Positions 24,290 through 36,961 are shown, counted from the first letter of the stretch. The stretch is 64,000 nucleotides of DNA from Escarpia spicata (GCA_963995525.1 OZ023217.1:2758627-2822626); one strand, 5' to 3'. A program made the numbers and translations. Notes: generated by a model from the letters alone, not told the origin.

Positions 24290-24600
24290 CACGTTTTGGT
24301 ATATGAGGAATTCAATGGAACGATTTCCAATGATGTCCGACTATGTTCACATAAAAAAAAATCAAAATGGCCGCCATTTTCACCGAAAATAACCAAAATC
24401 GAGCATAACTTTTGATTGGTTTATGTTAGAGACACGGTTTTGGTGTCCATCCCAATGTTTTGTCATATCAGGAATTCAATGGAACCATTTCCAATGATGC
24501 CCCACTGTGAATACCTAACCAAAATTCAAAATGGTTGCCATTTTTACCGAAAATAGCCAAAATCGACCATAACTTTTGATTGAATTATGATAGAAATATG
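24290..24600 (+). repeat. Two tandem subunits of about 165 bp inside the transposon arm
   Basis: ATTCAATGGAAC.ATTTCCAATGATG occurs at about 24310 and again at about 24475, each followed by CCAAAATTCAAAATGG-type and CCGAAAATA.CCAAAATCGA blocks. The right arm has the same duplicated organisation (30500-30780), so the duplication predates arm formation or was copied between arms. Confidence 0.7.
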
Positions 24601-24610
24601 ATTTTGTGAT

Positions 24611-27600
24611 TTAACAAGATTTAACAAGATTGCCACCAGGAGAATTAACTTTAGGTGGCAGGTGGACAAGGAAGCCCTTTGGCTTATCGAGAATCCGACC
24701 CTTTTATCTATGTATATCCCGCCCTTCTGAGGTATGTGTCGATTTTATTTTTAAACATATTCACGCTACTAGCACCCACACAATCAGCAGATAATCTGTT
24801 CCATTCATTCACAGTCCTTTGTGAAAATGAGAACTTTCTTATATCTAATCTACACTGCTCCTTTGCTAATGTAACTTCATGTCCTCTAGTCCTTCTATCT
24901 TTCTTAACTGAGAACAAAATATTTCTATCAATATTTTCATAACTATTCATTATTTTAAACACTTCTATCTGATCTCCTCTCAATCTCCTGGTCTCTAGTG
25001 TTGTTAAGCCGCATTTTTTAGGCGTATTTCGTAACTAAGATCCCTCAGTTTTGGTATCATTTTAGTTGCTCTCCTCTGCACTCTTTCTAGCATATCTATG
25101 TCATTCCTGCGATATGGCCTCCACGCTTGTATACAATATTCTAAATGAGGCCTAACTATTGTTTTGTACAGCGGTATTATTAGCTCTTTTTCCTTATACG
25201 TTATGTTTCGTCTAATTAATCCAAGGATTTAATTTCCCTTTTAAGCTGCAATTCCGCACTGCTCTGAAACCTTCATATCAGCACTAATGGTTAACCCTAA
25301 GTCCTTTTCTTTTACAGTAGTTCTTAGTACAGTACCCCCCATTGTATATTCTACCTCTTCGTTCCCATGTCCTGCATGGAAGCATTTACATTTCCCAAAA
25401 TTGAACAGCATTTGCCACTTTTCAGACCATTTGATCAACTTGTCAAGATCATCTTGTAAATGTTGTCTATCTCCATCACTTTTAATCTTTCTAAACACTT
25501 TTGTATCATCCGCAAATATCAACACCTTGCTTGTTATTTCATCATCCAAATCGTTGATATATATTAAAAATAATATAGGTCCTAGTACTGATCCCTGTGG
25601 TACCCCACTCAATACCGATTTCCAGTTTGAAGCCTCCCCATCAACTACTACACGTTGTCTTCTGTCAATCAGCCATTTTTCTATCCAGTTTATTATACCA
25701 TTTCCTATGCCATGGGCCTTTAGTTTAAGCAGTAATCTTTGATGTGGTACTTTGTCGAAAGCTTTTTGAAAATCTTAAGTAGATGATATCTACAGGTGAT
25801 CCCTCATCTACCCACTTAGTGATGTCTTCTAAAAAACATAACATATTTGTTAAGCATGACCTCGCTTTAAAAAAAAACATGTTGAGATGGGTTTATTAAG
25901 TTATGTTTAACAAGAAAATCCACCATGTGATCTTTAATTAGTCTTTCTAATAATTTGCAAATCACTGATGTTAAACTCACTGGTCTATAGTTCTCGGACT
26001 TGTTTCTCGAACCATTTTAAATAACGGCATAATGTTTGCCTCTTTCCATTCTAAAGGAACCACTCCCTCTTTTAATGACAAATTGAAAACTGCTGCAAGC
26101 GGGACGCTAATTTGTTCTACAATTTCCAATAGTAGTTTGGGCGGAATCCCATCCACTCCAGATGATTTATTATCCTTCATAGCCCTTATTTTCTTAGCTA
26201 CCATTTCCGGGGTTACAAATACTTGTCCTAAATAGTCTGAATCTGCCCCCTTGAGCTTAGCCTCTGGTACTGGCAGTGAACTAATATCTTCCCTGGTAAA
26301 CACTGAACTAAAGTATTCATTCAAGTCTTCTGCCATTAAGAATCCCTCTGATATTTTATTTCCAGCACTATCTTCTAGAGGACCGACCTTATCTTGAACT
26401 TTCTGTTTGAACATACGTATGCTTGAACATACGCATAAAAACTCTTGCTGTCATGTTTTATATTACTAGCTAATTGTTGTTCATAGCTTCTCTTTGAATT
26501 TCTAATTTCAGCTGTAGCTTGGTTAAGTGCTTCTTTATAACTGTTGTAGTCTTCATCATTTCCAGTACATCTACATGACTTCCACATCATTTGTTTATAC
26601 TTAATTTTTCTAATGGCTTCTTTCGATAAGTGTTTCTTTTTGGACCGTTTCCCTTGTTTTTTGAAGGGTACAAATTTATCGACTATGCACATAATTTTAC
26701 TTTTTAATATATTCTAGCATTCTGTTGCTGTCTTCTTTTTCAGTGTGTTATTCCAGTCTATCTTTGCTAAATATTTCCTCATGTCCTTATACCTTCCTTT
26801 GTGGAAATTTCTCCTATACCGCTTTTTACTATTCCTTTCTGATTTTACTTTGATGGTAAAATGTATCTGGTTGTGATCACTACTCCCCAGTGGCTCACAT
26901 ATCTTGACATTGTCAACTAATTCATTCTGTGAGGACAAAACTATGTCTAACACATTCTCACCCCTGGTTGGTTCTAGCACATGTTGAGAAAGGAAAGTAT
27001 CTTGAACTAAAACTAAAAACTTGTTGTCCTCACTCCCCATACTCTGTAGAGATTTCCTTTGTATATGCCCATGGTGAAAATCCCCCATAATAATACAATC
27101 CCGTTTGCTTACTTCCCTTATAGCGTTTTGTATTTGTTTCAATCTCTTCTATGCTTATGTTTGGACTTCGATAAACTAACCCAACTGTTAACGTTGAGTT
27201 TCCTGTAACTATGTTACACCAAACAGCTTCTTCGCAATCTGCTTTTCTTTCTAATTTTATTTCATAAGCCTGCATAGATTTTTAATATATAAAATAACTC
27301 CACCTCCCTTTCTTCCTATTCTATCTTTCCTAAACATTACATATCCTATCAGTCCCAATTTGGCATCTGATATATCGGTGGTGGTCCAGGATTCTGTTAT
27401 ACCTATTATATGAGGGTCAATATCTTCTACCATAATGTTTAGTTCATTTCTTTTGTTTACTATACTCCTTGCGTTTAAACAAACACATTTATATCCAGCT
27501 TCAGAAGAGTTTTCCAGACTGTTCTTTGCTTAGTTATTTGTGCTGTCTTTATCTATGCCTCCAGTTTCAGGCTTTTCTGTGAGTGCCCCCTGCGAATCTA

Positions 27601-27680
27601 GTTTAAATAGATGCAACCTGTTCCCCTGTCAACATATCGCAGCAGGTTCTCTGAGAAAACTGCTGCCCCCTTTCCACTAA
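24611..27680 (-). mobile_element. CR1-like LINE (copy C), ORF2: endonuclease and reverse transcriptase
   Basis: Read on the minus strand. An APE endonuclease relic comes first (MQAYEIKLERKADCEEAVWC, VGLVYRSPN, EPTRGENVLDIVLSS, GSSDHNQIHF at 27275-26880). Then the linker (26692-26375) and RT with DNKSSGVDGIPPKLLLEI, YRPVSLTS, SGVPQGSVLGPILFLIYIND and the catalytic FADDTKVF (about 25530). The thumb and C-terminal block follow (EYCIQAWRPYRRNDIDMLER; HEVTLAKEQCRLDIRKFSFS), ending at about 24708. FADD is intact, but frameshifts and stops break the ORF at several points. The 3' end carries two tandem TTAACAAGAT units (plus-strand reading) at 24611-24630, the short tail repeats expected of CR1-type elements. 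Confidence 0.92.
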
Positions 27681-27899
27681 GATGGAGGCCAACTCTTATG
27701 TACATATCTTCCCTCCCAACAAAGTATCCCATAAATATATGAATCCTACCCCTTCTTCTTCACACATCTGCTCAACTAGTGCGTTGATCGCCATCCTCTT
27801 GCAATTTCTATACGTTGCCCCCCTTCCTCCCATTACTGGCAAAATTCCTGACAGAATTATCTGTTCAACTCTTGTCTTCTTTAGCTTCTGTCTAACTGT

Positions 27900-28545
27900 C
27901 TATACTTCTATACTATCCCAGTTGTTCCCTCTTTCTCCGGTTTGCATCTGTCTGGTTGTTGTCTTTCCCTCCGTCGTCTTCTCTCCTGTCGCATTCTCTT
28001 CCGATCCATTCTTTCCTGTCGCTTTTTCTCTTGTCACCTTTCCTCCTGTCAGTGTCCTTTTTATCGACTTGTCTTCTATCACATTTGCTCTCACTTCCTT
28101 TCGTCCCTTCATCTTTCCTCCCATCTCATTTTCTTCTCTCCTCTCCCGTCCCGTCTTCCCTCCCTCCTTCTCTACTGTCACTTTCTCCCCTGTCACCTTC
28201 ACTTTCCCTTCCAATCACCTTCCCTCCTCTCAATCTCCTTTCCTCAGTTTTCTTGCCACTGCTATTCTCCTTCAGTCTTACAGTCTTCTCACCTCTCTCC
28301 CTGTCATCTCTCTCCATTTGATCTGTCGCCTTGCTAATTCCCATCACAATATCTATCAACCTAACTATCTCCTTCTGCAGACACTCCACCTTCCAACACC
28401 CAATGCACTGAAAGTGAATCCTTCCTCCATGGTTTCTGCCCATGACTTCCCACAGCCGGACAATGCAAAATCTACCCAGCTGTGGCAGTGATCGCACACC
28501 ACGTGTCGCTTTGCCTTGACTTGCCGCTTGTAAGGCGCCATATCC
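27900..28545 (-). pseudogene. CR1-like LINE (copy C), ORF1 relic with Cys/His finger and charged repeat tail
   Basis: On the minus strand the frame starts MAPYKRQVKAKRHVVCDHCH, with a C-x2-C pair, a Trp and a further Cys, then a frameshift near 28440. It continues as IHFQCIGCWKVECLQKEIVR, giving the second C-x2-C pair followed by a leucine-rich coiled segment. This PHD-like finger plus coiled coil is the usual CR1 ORF1 layout. Downstream is a Glu/Lys/Gly/Arg-rich stretch (VTGEKVTVEKEGGKTGRE) built from a degenerate GA-rich repeat. Nucleic-acid binding is the family expectation. The frameshift makes it a pseudogene. A 269-codon plus-strand frame over the same region is a shadow. Confidence 0.75.
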
Positions 28546-28559
28546 CTATCAGAATTTAT

Positions 28560-29300
28560 TTAATAACTTAACTAACTTAGTCTTTATAAAGACTGTTTCC
28601 TGTGTACTACAGCACACTTTATGTTACAGATTTCAATTACACAGCCGACTATTTATCCTATCACGAATGCTAACATTACCGGTAGTGACCTAATTTAAAT
28701 ACAATCAATTACGTTACGTTAGGCTGCTTTATTTATTTAGGTTACGCCGCCCGACTATCGCCCTTGCTTAATGTTAACAACAATGCTACCTAATCAAAAT
28801 ATCTAGCAAGTACTGTGATGCATAATAAGTTCTTTGGAATTTGTTCCAATGATTTTGTATTGACGTGACATAGCAATAAAGCTGTTGTTAAAATTGGGAC
28901 GTTTGTAAGATAACATTTATTTACAGTTCTTCATTTGCAATGATCAGTCATCAAGACTGAGCTATGAATAAGCTAATAGCTATACATACATATACATGTA
29001 TCAGGCTACTTCTGACAAGAAACATACACAAGCTTTGCAAAATGACATGCAGTAATCACGAATGAATCTGTACCATACATGTACAACATTTAAAAGTAAA
29101 AAATTCAAAGTTCAAAGTAAGAAGTACTCAATTATAAATTTGCTAAAACACAATTAAACACAATTTGAGAGCATTTTTTTTAATGACAGGTTTCATTTGG
29201 ACAATGACAATGTGTATATCATTAATCAATTCAAAACCAATGGTATATGAAAGGGGCGCCATTCACATTACATTCTCATAGAAAAGTTTAGTCCCGCCAT
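28560..29300. other. Transposon core or LINE 5' region, no ORF
   Basis: AT-rich sequence upstream (minus sense) of LINE copy C ORF1 and downstream of the transposon ORF. The boundary between the two elements is somewhere here and was not located. Confidence 0.35.
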
Positions 29301-29319
29301 TCTCTCTCATCCTCCTCTT

Positions 29320-30315
29320 CTATTTCCTCTGTCACCTTCTTCCTCATTATCATATCTAGCGTCGTTCTCATGCTCATTGTGTTTGGTGACCGGGTTGAGG
29401 CACATGGCTTCACTGACACAGAAGCAGTACGGTGCGCAGGACAATCCTGCAGAATGACAGCTACGTACATGCATGACTGCTGCAAGTTTTCCCTACAGCT
29501 TTACACTGACAGTTGATGACGTCTACGAGGGCAGGGGGGCTGCTGGTCCTCTTGCGATGCATGGGGTTGGCACACACCCTGCACCAGTGACAAACTCCCA
29601 TCAATAATCAGCGATATCAATCACGGGCGGAGTCTGCTGATCTGCTGCCTTCCAGAGCATGACTTGGTAGTGTGCTCGCAGGATGTGGTAGGCCAGATTA
29701 GCGTCTGTCGGAGGAAGAGTCTTGATACATATAGCTTTCCCTCTGGTCCTTTTGGAGTAGAGCGCATACATGGCAGAAGCCATGCTTTTGTCTTCAGCAA
29801 CACCATAAAGCGAGCAGATGAATTTCCGTCCAGTCTCCATCAACTGTTCGAGAGTAGCACCCTCTTCACCGAAGCTAGTGTAGAGGCCAGAGTGGTCAGC
29901 ATATTTCAATACCTTTAGAGCCATCGCTTTGCCATGACCAAATGGATAGGACACAGTATTGCAGCCTGACAGTGCATGCATACCTAGCAGTTGGGGGGGA
30001 TTTCGGACCAAAGACGAAAAAACGTTCGTTGATGTTGAGGATTACCCCAATCCGTCGATCTAGCTGCACACGGGCTGTCAGCTGCGTGCGTCATACCCAG
30101 AAGACAAGCAGAACAAAGACGCCTGTGTCATCGCTGATCACTCGTACAGTTTTCTTACCATTCTTCACTGCCTCCAGAAGATAACTAATGATAGCAATAT
30201 CTGCTTCATCATGGCTGTACACGCCCTCCTGTCTTCCAACCATCGTCACATTGTGGTCCAAATTGAATGTGGAGAGAATCCTGATGAGAGCCTTCTTATT
30301 TGCCTTGCTCTTCAT
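29320..30315 (-). pseudogene. Broken ORF of an invertebrate repeat-associated protein family
   Basis: On the minus strand three blocks are seen. First (30315-30091): HDEADIAIISYLLEAVKNGK and VRVISDDTGVFVLLV, an acidic pattern like a PIN/nuclease-type fold (H-E-E-A-D and S-x-D-T-D-V in relatives; here T-G replaces T-D). Second (30011-29601): LLGMHALSGCNTVSYPFGHG, relatives having GC(D/N)T, followed by a helical region to PPVIDIADYW. Third (29500-29330): C-x-S-C-H-S-A-G-L-S-C-A-P-Y-C-F-C with a final C-L-N-P and an acidic tail. From memory this order is that of multi-copy uncharacterised proteins in many invertebrate genomes; I know no established function. Frameshifts and a stop separate the blocks and the N-terminal part is missing. 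It lies within the core of the large transposon. Confidence 0.65.
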
Positions 30316-31188
30316 GATGGCATCTCGGCACGGGAGCTAGCTGGATATTGTCTTGTCATTTATACTTCTTGAAAAATAACTTCCCAAATTAATTTATGCC
30401 AATGCCAAGTCAAAGAAAACATTTTCTTTTATTGCATAATATTTATTTCACCTTTAATTAAGGCAGTACAAGTGTGTACCAGTACTATATAGACACACAA
30501 AATCGTGTCTCTGGCATATTTTCGGTAAAAATGGCGGCCACTTTGAATTTTGGTCAAGTGTTCATAGTCGGGCATCATTGAAAATAGTTCCATTGAATTC
30601 CTGATATGGCAAAACATCCGGATGGACACCAAAATCGTGCCTCTAGCATAAACCAATCAAACGTTATGCACGATTTTTGCTATTTTCGGTGAAAATGGCG
30701 GCCATTGTGAATTTTTTTCATGTGAACATAGTCGGACATCATTAGAAATTGTTCCATTGAATTCCTCATATGCCAAAACATGTGTATATACACCAAAATC
30801 ATGTTCCTAGCATGCTCCAGTGCAAAGATGTAACACATTTTCTAATTTGACCTAGGTTCACGGCAGTTATCTTGGATTTGCCTGGCTCCCACAAGTTGCC
30901 CAAGGATGGTGTGTTGCCATCCCGCTGTTTTGAGTTGAGGGACCCATAACTTACATGATTCAGCAAAAAAATCTTACACTACCAATCATTTCTGGGTTCC
31001 ACACAGAAAACAATAGGGCGGCAACTCGACTATTGTTCCTCTATGATGACTAGTGTTTGTATTACATCGGAATATTGCACAATAACTAATTTCATAATCG
31101 TTTAGACCCAAAAGCTATCCTTGTAAACATGCTGTAAATGCATTGAAAAGGTCGGCCTTATGCGAGTATAGGTCATATGTGACGTCAC

Positions 31189-32269
31189 GATACCATATGA
31201 TCGCCTAGCTCATTAAATTTTAATTTACCGCGGGAATCGCTACACAGACGGGTTTAAAATCGAATTTATGCTACATATGTATTTTTCTGTATTTTTTTAT
31301 GTTCACAATTGTAACATATGAACCTATGTATTCCCAATCGATATTAAATATTATATTTTCTAAATGACTAAAACAATGGTGTCCTGCTATTCAAATAATT
31401 GTTTAGCCCTCTCCGTACGTCGCCATGTATGGTCGTATTATTCTGTATATTTTCTGCACAGTTTGTTGCGACACCTAGCGACAGTTGGTGACGTCATTGA
31501 AGTGAGGGCTTGGATTTAGCATGCCGCACATCTGTGCGGGTTGGTTTTTCAGGCCGTAACTGAAATTGCATTCGCAGAACTTAATAATATGTGTTATATC
31601 ACCGTAAAGATAATAATCTTTCCTACAAATGTGTCACTGGGTGTACATATGAATTTTTTTTACTTTTAAAGTTATTGTCGTTTGAACATTGCGAATGCTT
31701 AAATTGCAATAGGATTTAATACATTTTTCGTATCTACAACTACGCCGCTGTGTGTACTCCGGATAGGTTTTTAGTGTTTTAGCTATTACCGTTTGAACAT
31801 CGCGACAGTGAAGTGTCGAAGTGACTGCGCTGTGGTGATACGAGAACTGTCAGCGTCAGATCATTACAATCAATCACGATAAATCGTGCAGTTACATGGA
31901 TAACACTAACTTTTCTCACTTATCCGATACAAATATTCTCTAAAATGTCACACAACGTGCGTACGTGTAATATAATTAATCCACACCTTCCTAGCGCAAG
32001 CACTCCGCCTGGTATCCAAACAACTAACACTCTCGTGATCGTAAGCTCCACACACATAACATTGCCAACCCCGAACGGTAATAGAAATCTGTCAAAAAGC
32101 AAAGCTTGTAGTTACGTCTGCTGATTTGTTGCAACTCTAAACCAAAAGGTAGCTTGGTAAAGAGGAATAGATCGGTTGGATCTCATGGACATTTGAGAAC
32201 AGTTGATGTAACACAACTTACATATTTAACAGAATCACTCTTCAGTTGTGTTTTCAGACGCAAACATGC
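31189..32269. other. Unassigned AT-rich spacer
   Basis: Sequence outside the right transposon arm with no recognised element or exon. Confidence 0.35.
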
Positions 32270-32274
32270 GAAAC

Positions 32275-32497
32275 ACATACACAATCATGCACGCACACCA
32301 CACCATACCCCACCATATGCACGCACGCACGCATATCACACCCACGTACCCACGCATGCACGCACCCACGCACTTACACACGCACGCACTCACGCACACG
32401 CGCACACGCGCACACGCGCACACGCACACACGCACACACGCACACACGCACACACGCACACACGCACACACGCACACACGCACACACGCACACGGGT
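32275..32497 (+). repeat. (CACACG)n and CACGCA-rich microsatellite
   Basis: Degenerate at 32275-32390 and nearly pure CACACG from 32390. Thr-His-rich frames are artefacts. Confidence 0.95.
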
Positions 32498-32504
32498 AGA
32501 GGGG

Positions 32505-32870
32505 CAACTGATGAGATGTTTGCATTAAGACAGCTGGTAGAGAAGATGTTGGAGATGCAAGGGAGCATCGCTTTGTAATGTGTCGAATTGGATAAGGCCA
32601 TTGACTCACCCAGCAAGAAGGATGTTCTCTGGAAGTCTGTATATGGAGGCAATAGTATCAAAAGCAAACGATTATTCAATAGCATGGACTGGGGATTAGC
32701 TTGGAGAAAATAAAACTGGTGTGGGCCGGACACCAGAGCGAGGAGTAGAACACGATGGATGGAAAAGGCAAGCAAACCAGTGGACGTTGTTGTGTACTTT
32801 GGCAGAATAATTACTGGTGATGTGCTTGCATACAGGGGATACAAGCGGGAGCGAATCCGCGGAAGAAGTT
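32505..32870 (+). mobile_element. Probable decayed LINE reverse-transcriptase fragment (weak)
   Basis: With frameshifts the plus strand reads LVEKMLEMQGSIAL, then VELDKAIDSPSKKDVLW, reminiscent of the RT block where a (V/I)DLEKA-(F/Y)-D motif follows a QGS-type stretch. Further on, WMEKASKPVDVVVYFGRII and RERIRGRS follow. Stops are frequent and the match is from memory of the motif only. Confidence 0.35.
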
Positions 32871-33104
32871 AGAGGAAGACGGAGTCAAGATAAACAGAAC
32901 TATTTTTCGAAAAACTGAAAGGGAAAGTCCCGAAAGCATGCGTAACACCGGCATACCTATATGGTCCGACAGAACAACAACAGAAGCTGCATGTTTGCGG
33001 CGGTAATTACTGGATTCGGAGAATTACAGGAAGAAAGAGATGGTAGAAGAAGAATGAATTACGTGAGGCAAAAAATAGGAACGCAGTGCAGCTGAACTGG
33101 AACG

Positions 33105-33543
33105 TTGTCACGCTTACATTTATCCGGGCGTTAAATATGTTATCCGGGTGGTGTTTATGAGCATATGTAAGGCGTAATATTTGGCACCAGTAGATCAGGT
33201 AGTGATAAATAATATCCAGTAGTTAAATATGTTTCGTTTGTTGTCGTGACACGAGCGTTACAGTTAGAGTACATAATTATAATTTGTTATTTCAGACTTG
33301 TGACCAAGTATAAGAGTAAGTCACGTGACGTGTGCGTGGAGAGGAAACTGTTTTATGACAGATACGTTTTATAATTTATGTATATACGTATAGACATATA
33401 TAAACATATATAAACATACATAACACCCGGATAAATGAAAGCTCGACAGTCGTAGCTGGTACTAAATATATTCCCCTAGATATGCGCACGCGCAGAAACG
33501 TCACCCGGATATTATTTTATGCCCGGATAAATGTAAGCACGAC
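33105..33543. mobile_element. Inverted-repeat element with repeated CCCGGATAAATG motifs, about 440 bp
   Basis: The ends are GTCACGCTTACATTTATCCG at left and CCCGGATAAATGTAAGCACG at right. ATCCGGGTG at 33142 pairs with CACCCGGAT at 33502. A third motif, ACCCGGATAAATGAAAGCTC, lies inside at about 33426. This terminal plus subterminal repeat pattern fits a non-autonomous DNA transposon. No ORF. Confidence 0.75.
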
Positions 33544-33924
33544 ACCGTTGGTAAGAAGTCTGACGACGTGGGCATGTCACATGATTAGAATACAGAGGCG
33601 GGAAAACATCAAGGCCGCTTGAAAAGGGGTGACCACAGCTGAGATGAGAGCGTTGCATAAAAAGAGATTTTAGTAAAACGGAGGAAGATGCAAGATGGAG
33701 AGAGGGGGCTACTGACAGGAAGCAGTGGAGGGAATCAACCAAACATAGCACTTCAACAATACAGGACCTAAACATCACCCCTGTACAACAGGGAATTAGA
33801 AGGAAAAACAAGGAAAGACTGAACGATATTGCATTGAAACGACCTACGGGTGATGGGAAATAGTAAGGAGAAACTATAATTATATACTTTTGTAGGAATG
33901 CAAGAATGCAGAAACATCATCAGA

Positions 33925-34742
<818 letters not shown>

Positions 34743-35394
34743 TATCTCTCTCCATCTTTCTGTGCGTGCGCCGCACCTGCTTTGATCGACGCCGTGCGTC
34801 CTTGTTGTGTCCCCCACCCCCCACACAAACTTTTTCATCTTAACATAACAGCCGTGGATGGCTGGGAATGGCAGAGTACCACGTTAGTTGAAGACGACTC
34901 GTCAAGAAGGCACAGTGAGTGAGTGAGTTTATTCAGTAAAATTATATACATGCTACTAGAACAGAAAATAATGACAGTAATATTATAATTTATAAACAAA
35001 ATGGATAAGATGATGTACAATATCGTTATTGTAAAATTTTGCCAAGTAATGTTTTAACACCATGACAATAAGGTGGCGTATTACGAGGCGAGTTCGGTCA
35101 CGACACTATGTCTATGGTGGCGTATTATGAGGCGAGTTCGGTCCGCCTGCGTGACAACGGTGAAATCTGAATAAATGTTACTTTTTTAGTTCATAATTTA
35201 AATGTATATAGTGCGTAGAAATGTAATTGTTCAAAACGACGGAATTAACACAACATTTGTGTGACTGTGCTATATTCTGTAAGTCCGTGGATTTTGAAAC
35301 AGCATAGTATTTGAATACAAATAACACATACCACTGACAATCGGCAAGAGAAAACAAAAGGTTTGACGTAAAACACGGTTACGTATACTGTGAC
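34743..35394. other. Spacer
   Basis: No gene or transposon. A short direct repeat, GGTGGCGTATTA(C/T)GAGGCGAGTTCGGTC, occurs at about 35070 and 35115, roughly 45 bp apart. Confidence 0.4.
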
Positions 35395-35935
35395 GTCACT
35401 TCCAAGACACCGGTGCGTCGACGTCTTTGGCTTTCTCACCTTTCTCACCTTTCTCCGCCTTCTGCTTGTGCAGGGTGGCGGGTTTTGCAGAGTCTCTTCC
35501 ACTTCTTCCTGTCCTGAGCTCATTCTTCCTTCATCTGCCATGCCTTTAAATGTTTCCTCACTGTGTCCTGCCATCTCAACTTGGGTCTCCCTCTCGCACG
35601 TTTCCCCTCTATCTTCATCTCCATGGTGGTTTTTATGTCTTCCCTTTCTTTCCTTCTTTTTACATGGCCAAACTACTCCAGCCTTCTTCTCCTCATGATG
35701 ACAGCAATGATCTCCACATCGGCTTCTTCCAAGATGTCCTCATTCCTCCTGTGCTCCTGCAGGCTTACACCCATTGCCCATCTAATCATTCTCATCTCCT
35801 TTGCTGCCAGTCGTCTTTCGTCTCTTGTCGATAATGGTCACGTTTCACAGCCATATAGAAGTGTCGGCCTAATTACCGTTTTGTAGAGCAGGACTTTCAT
35901 CTTCTGTGGCACCTTCTTATCATATCTCACTCCAG
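35395..35935 (-). mobile_element. LINE ORF2 C-terminal relic (copy F)
   Basis: On the minus strand, reading with one or two frameshifts: KMKVLLYKTVIRPTLLYG then GCET-type, RLAAKEMRMIRWAMGVSLQE, RRRRLEWFGHVKRR, GKRARGRPKLRWQDTVRKHL and a C-terminal DRKKWKRL. This is the post-RT region of a LINE family related to, but distinct from, copy B. The plus-strand open frames here are shadows. Truncated at both ends. Confidence 0.85.
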
Positions 35936-36210
35936 ACGTATTTGGCTACTCCGTATAAAACTTTATCCACGTGGTGACGTGTTCTATTTTTTTTACAAAC
36001 CCTTTTCTATTACGTTTTATTTTATTGAAAAAGACGACTCATAATTTAAAATGTTAAAAAAAAAAAAAATGACCAACCAAAAATATATAATTACCGCGGA
36101 AAAAACGAATGTCAATATTATATGGAAGGTTGTTTGTTCAAATATATCCAGCCAAACTCCCAATATTATGGAAACGTCAAATATTATGAAGAAAGGAAGA
36201 ACAAGAAAGA

Positions 36211-36296
36211 ACGAACGAACGAATGAACGAACGAACGAACGAACGAACGAACGAACCAACCAACCAACCAACAAACCAACCAACCAACCAACGAAA
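36211..36296 (+). repeat. (GAAC)n/(CAAC)n microsatellite
   Basis: AACG tetranucleotides followed by AACC tetranucleotides, about 85 bp. Flanked by A-rich sequence and GAAA-rich sequence to about 36365. Confidence 0.95.
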
Positions 36297-36365
36297 TATA
36301 ATAAGACTGAAAGAAAGAACGGAAGAGAGACGAAATAAAGAAAGAAAGAAAAAAGAAGAAGAGAG

Positions 36366-36960
36366 AAATAATTCCAATATTATCGGTGATACTAAATTGG
36401 CACCACAGTTTGGATAAGACCCAAGAACAAAATAGTACTACCACCTTAAACACCGTTTGCTCTTCATCAATAACGCTTGTTCAAATCGCATGCAAAACAA
36501 AAACCGCTTAGTTACATAATATGTTTGAGTACTTGTGTTGTATATTTATTCTTGATTAACAGTTCTTTATATAAGTGAAAATTAAGTTATTATTGTGACA
36601 TGTGATGTAGCGGAGTATTGTAATTTAGTTTTCAATTTCCAGAAATCAATGTAAATGTGTTGTTTGAATTCTTTGCGCATGGTATATGCATGTAGAGGCC
36701 TATCCCATCTTCCGGTAATTTGCGTTCAAAACGTTAGCAAAAGTTTTAAAATTATATTTTCGTCGCTGAACCATTATTTTCTCTCAATTAAGTAACTGAT
36801 TAAATAACAAAACTGAAATCACAAAAGCGTGATTTGTTTATTCAGACCATAAAAATTTCTTCACGGCAAAATTAATTACCGTTATTGATATAAAGACTAC
36901 ACACAAACACACAGGCACACGCGCGCGCACGCGAACAAGCTTGCGTGCTTGCGTGCGCGA

Positions 36961-36961
<1 letters not shown>
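36366..36961. other. AT-rich spacer
   Basis: Nothing recognised. Confidence 0.35.

Larger units (their letters stand above)
22298..31188. mobile_element. Old DNA transposon with long inverted arms, invaded by two other elements
   Basis: The left arm (22298-22450 plus 24057-24610) is the inverted, diverged copy of the right arm (about 30495-31188). Matching blocks include GTGACGTCACATATGACCTA at both outer ends, ATAGCTTTTGGGTCTAAACGA, ACTAGTCATCA, TTGTGGGAGCCAGGCAAAT, CCGTGAACCTAGGTCAAATT and AGGAATTCAATGGAAC. The left arm is split by a foldback element (22451-24056), and a CR1-like LINE (24611 to about 28560) sits at its inner edge. Removing both leaves about 3.4 kb: two arms of roughly 0.7 kb around a core carrying the ORF relic at 30315-29320. 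Exact ends and target duplication were not resolved. No transposase catalytic domain was recognised. Confidence 0.8.

Noticed and set aside
24113..24415. Plus-strand frame of 100 codons in the transposon arm
   Set aside because: It lies wholly in the inverted arm; the mirrored right arm does not preserve the frame, so it is not a conserved product.
27682..28491. Plus-strand frame of 269 codons rich in Pro, Ser and Phe
   Set aside because: It is the antisense shadow of the CR1-like ORF1 relic and its GA-rich repeat; the minus strand carries the recognisable Cys/His finger.
35390..35886. Overlapping plus-strand frames of 94 to 107 codons
   Set aside because: They are shadows of the minus-strand LINE C-terminal relic, whose conserved blocks are clear.
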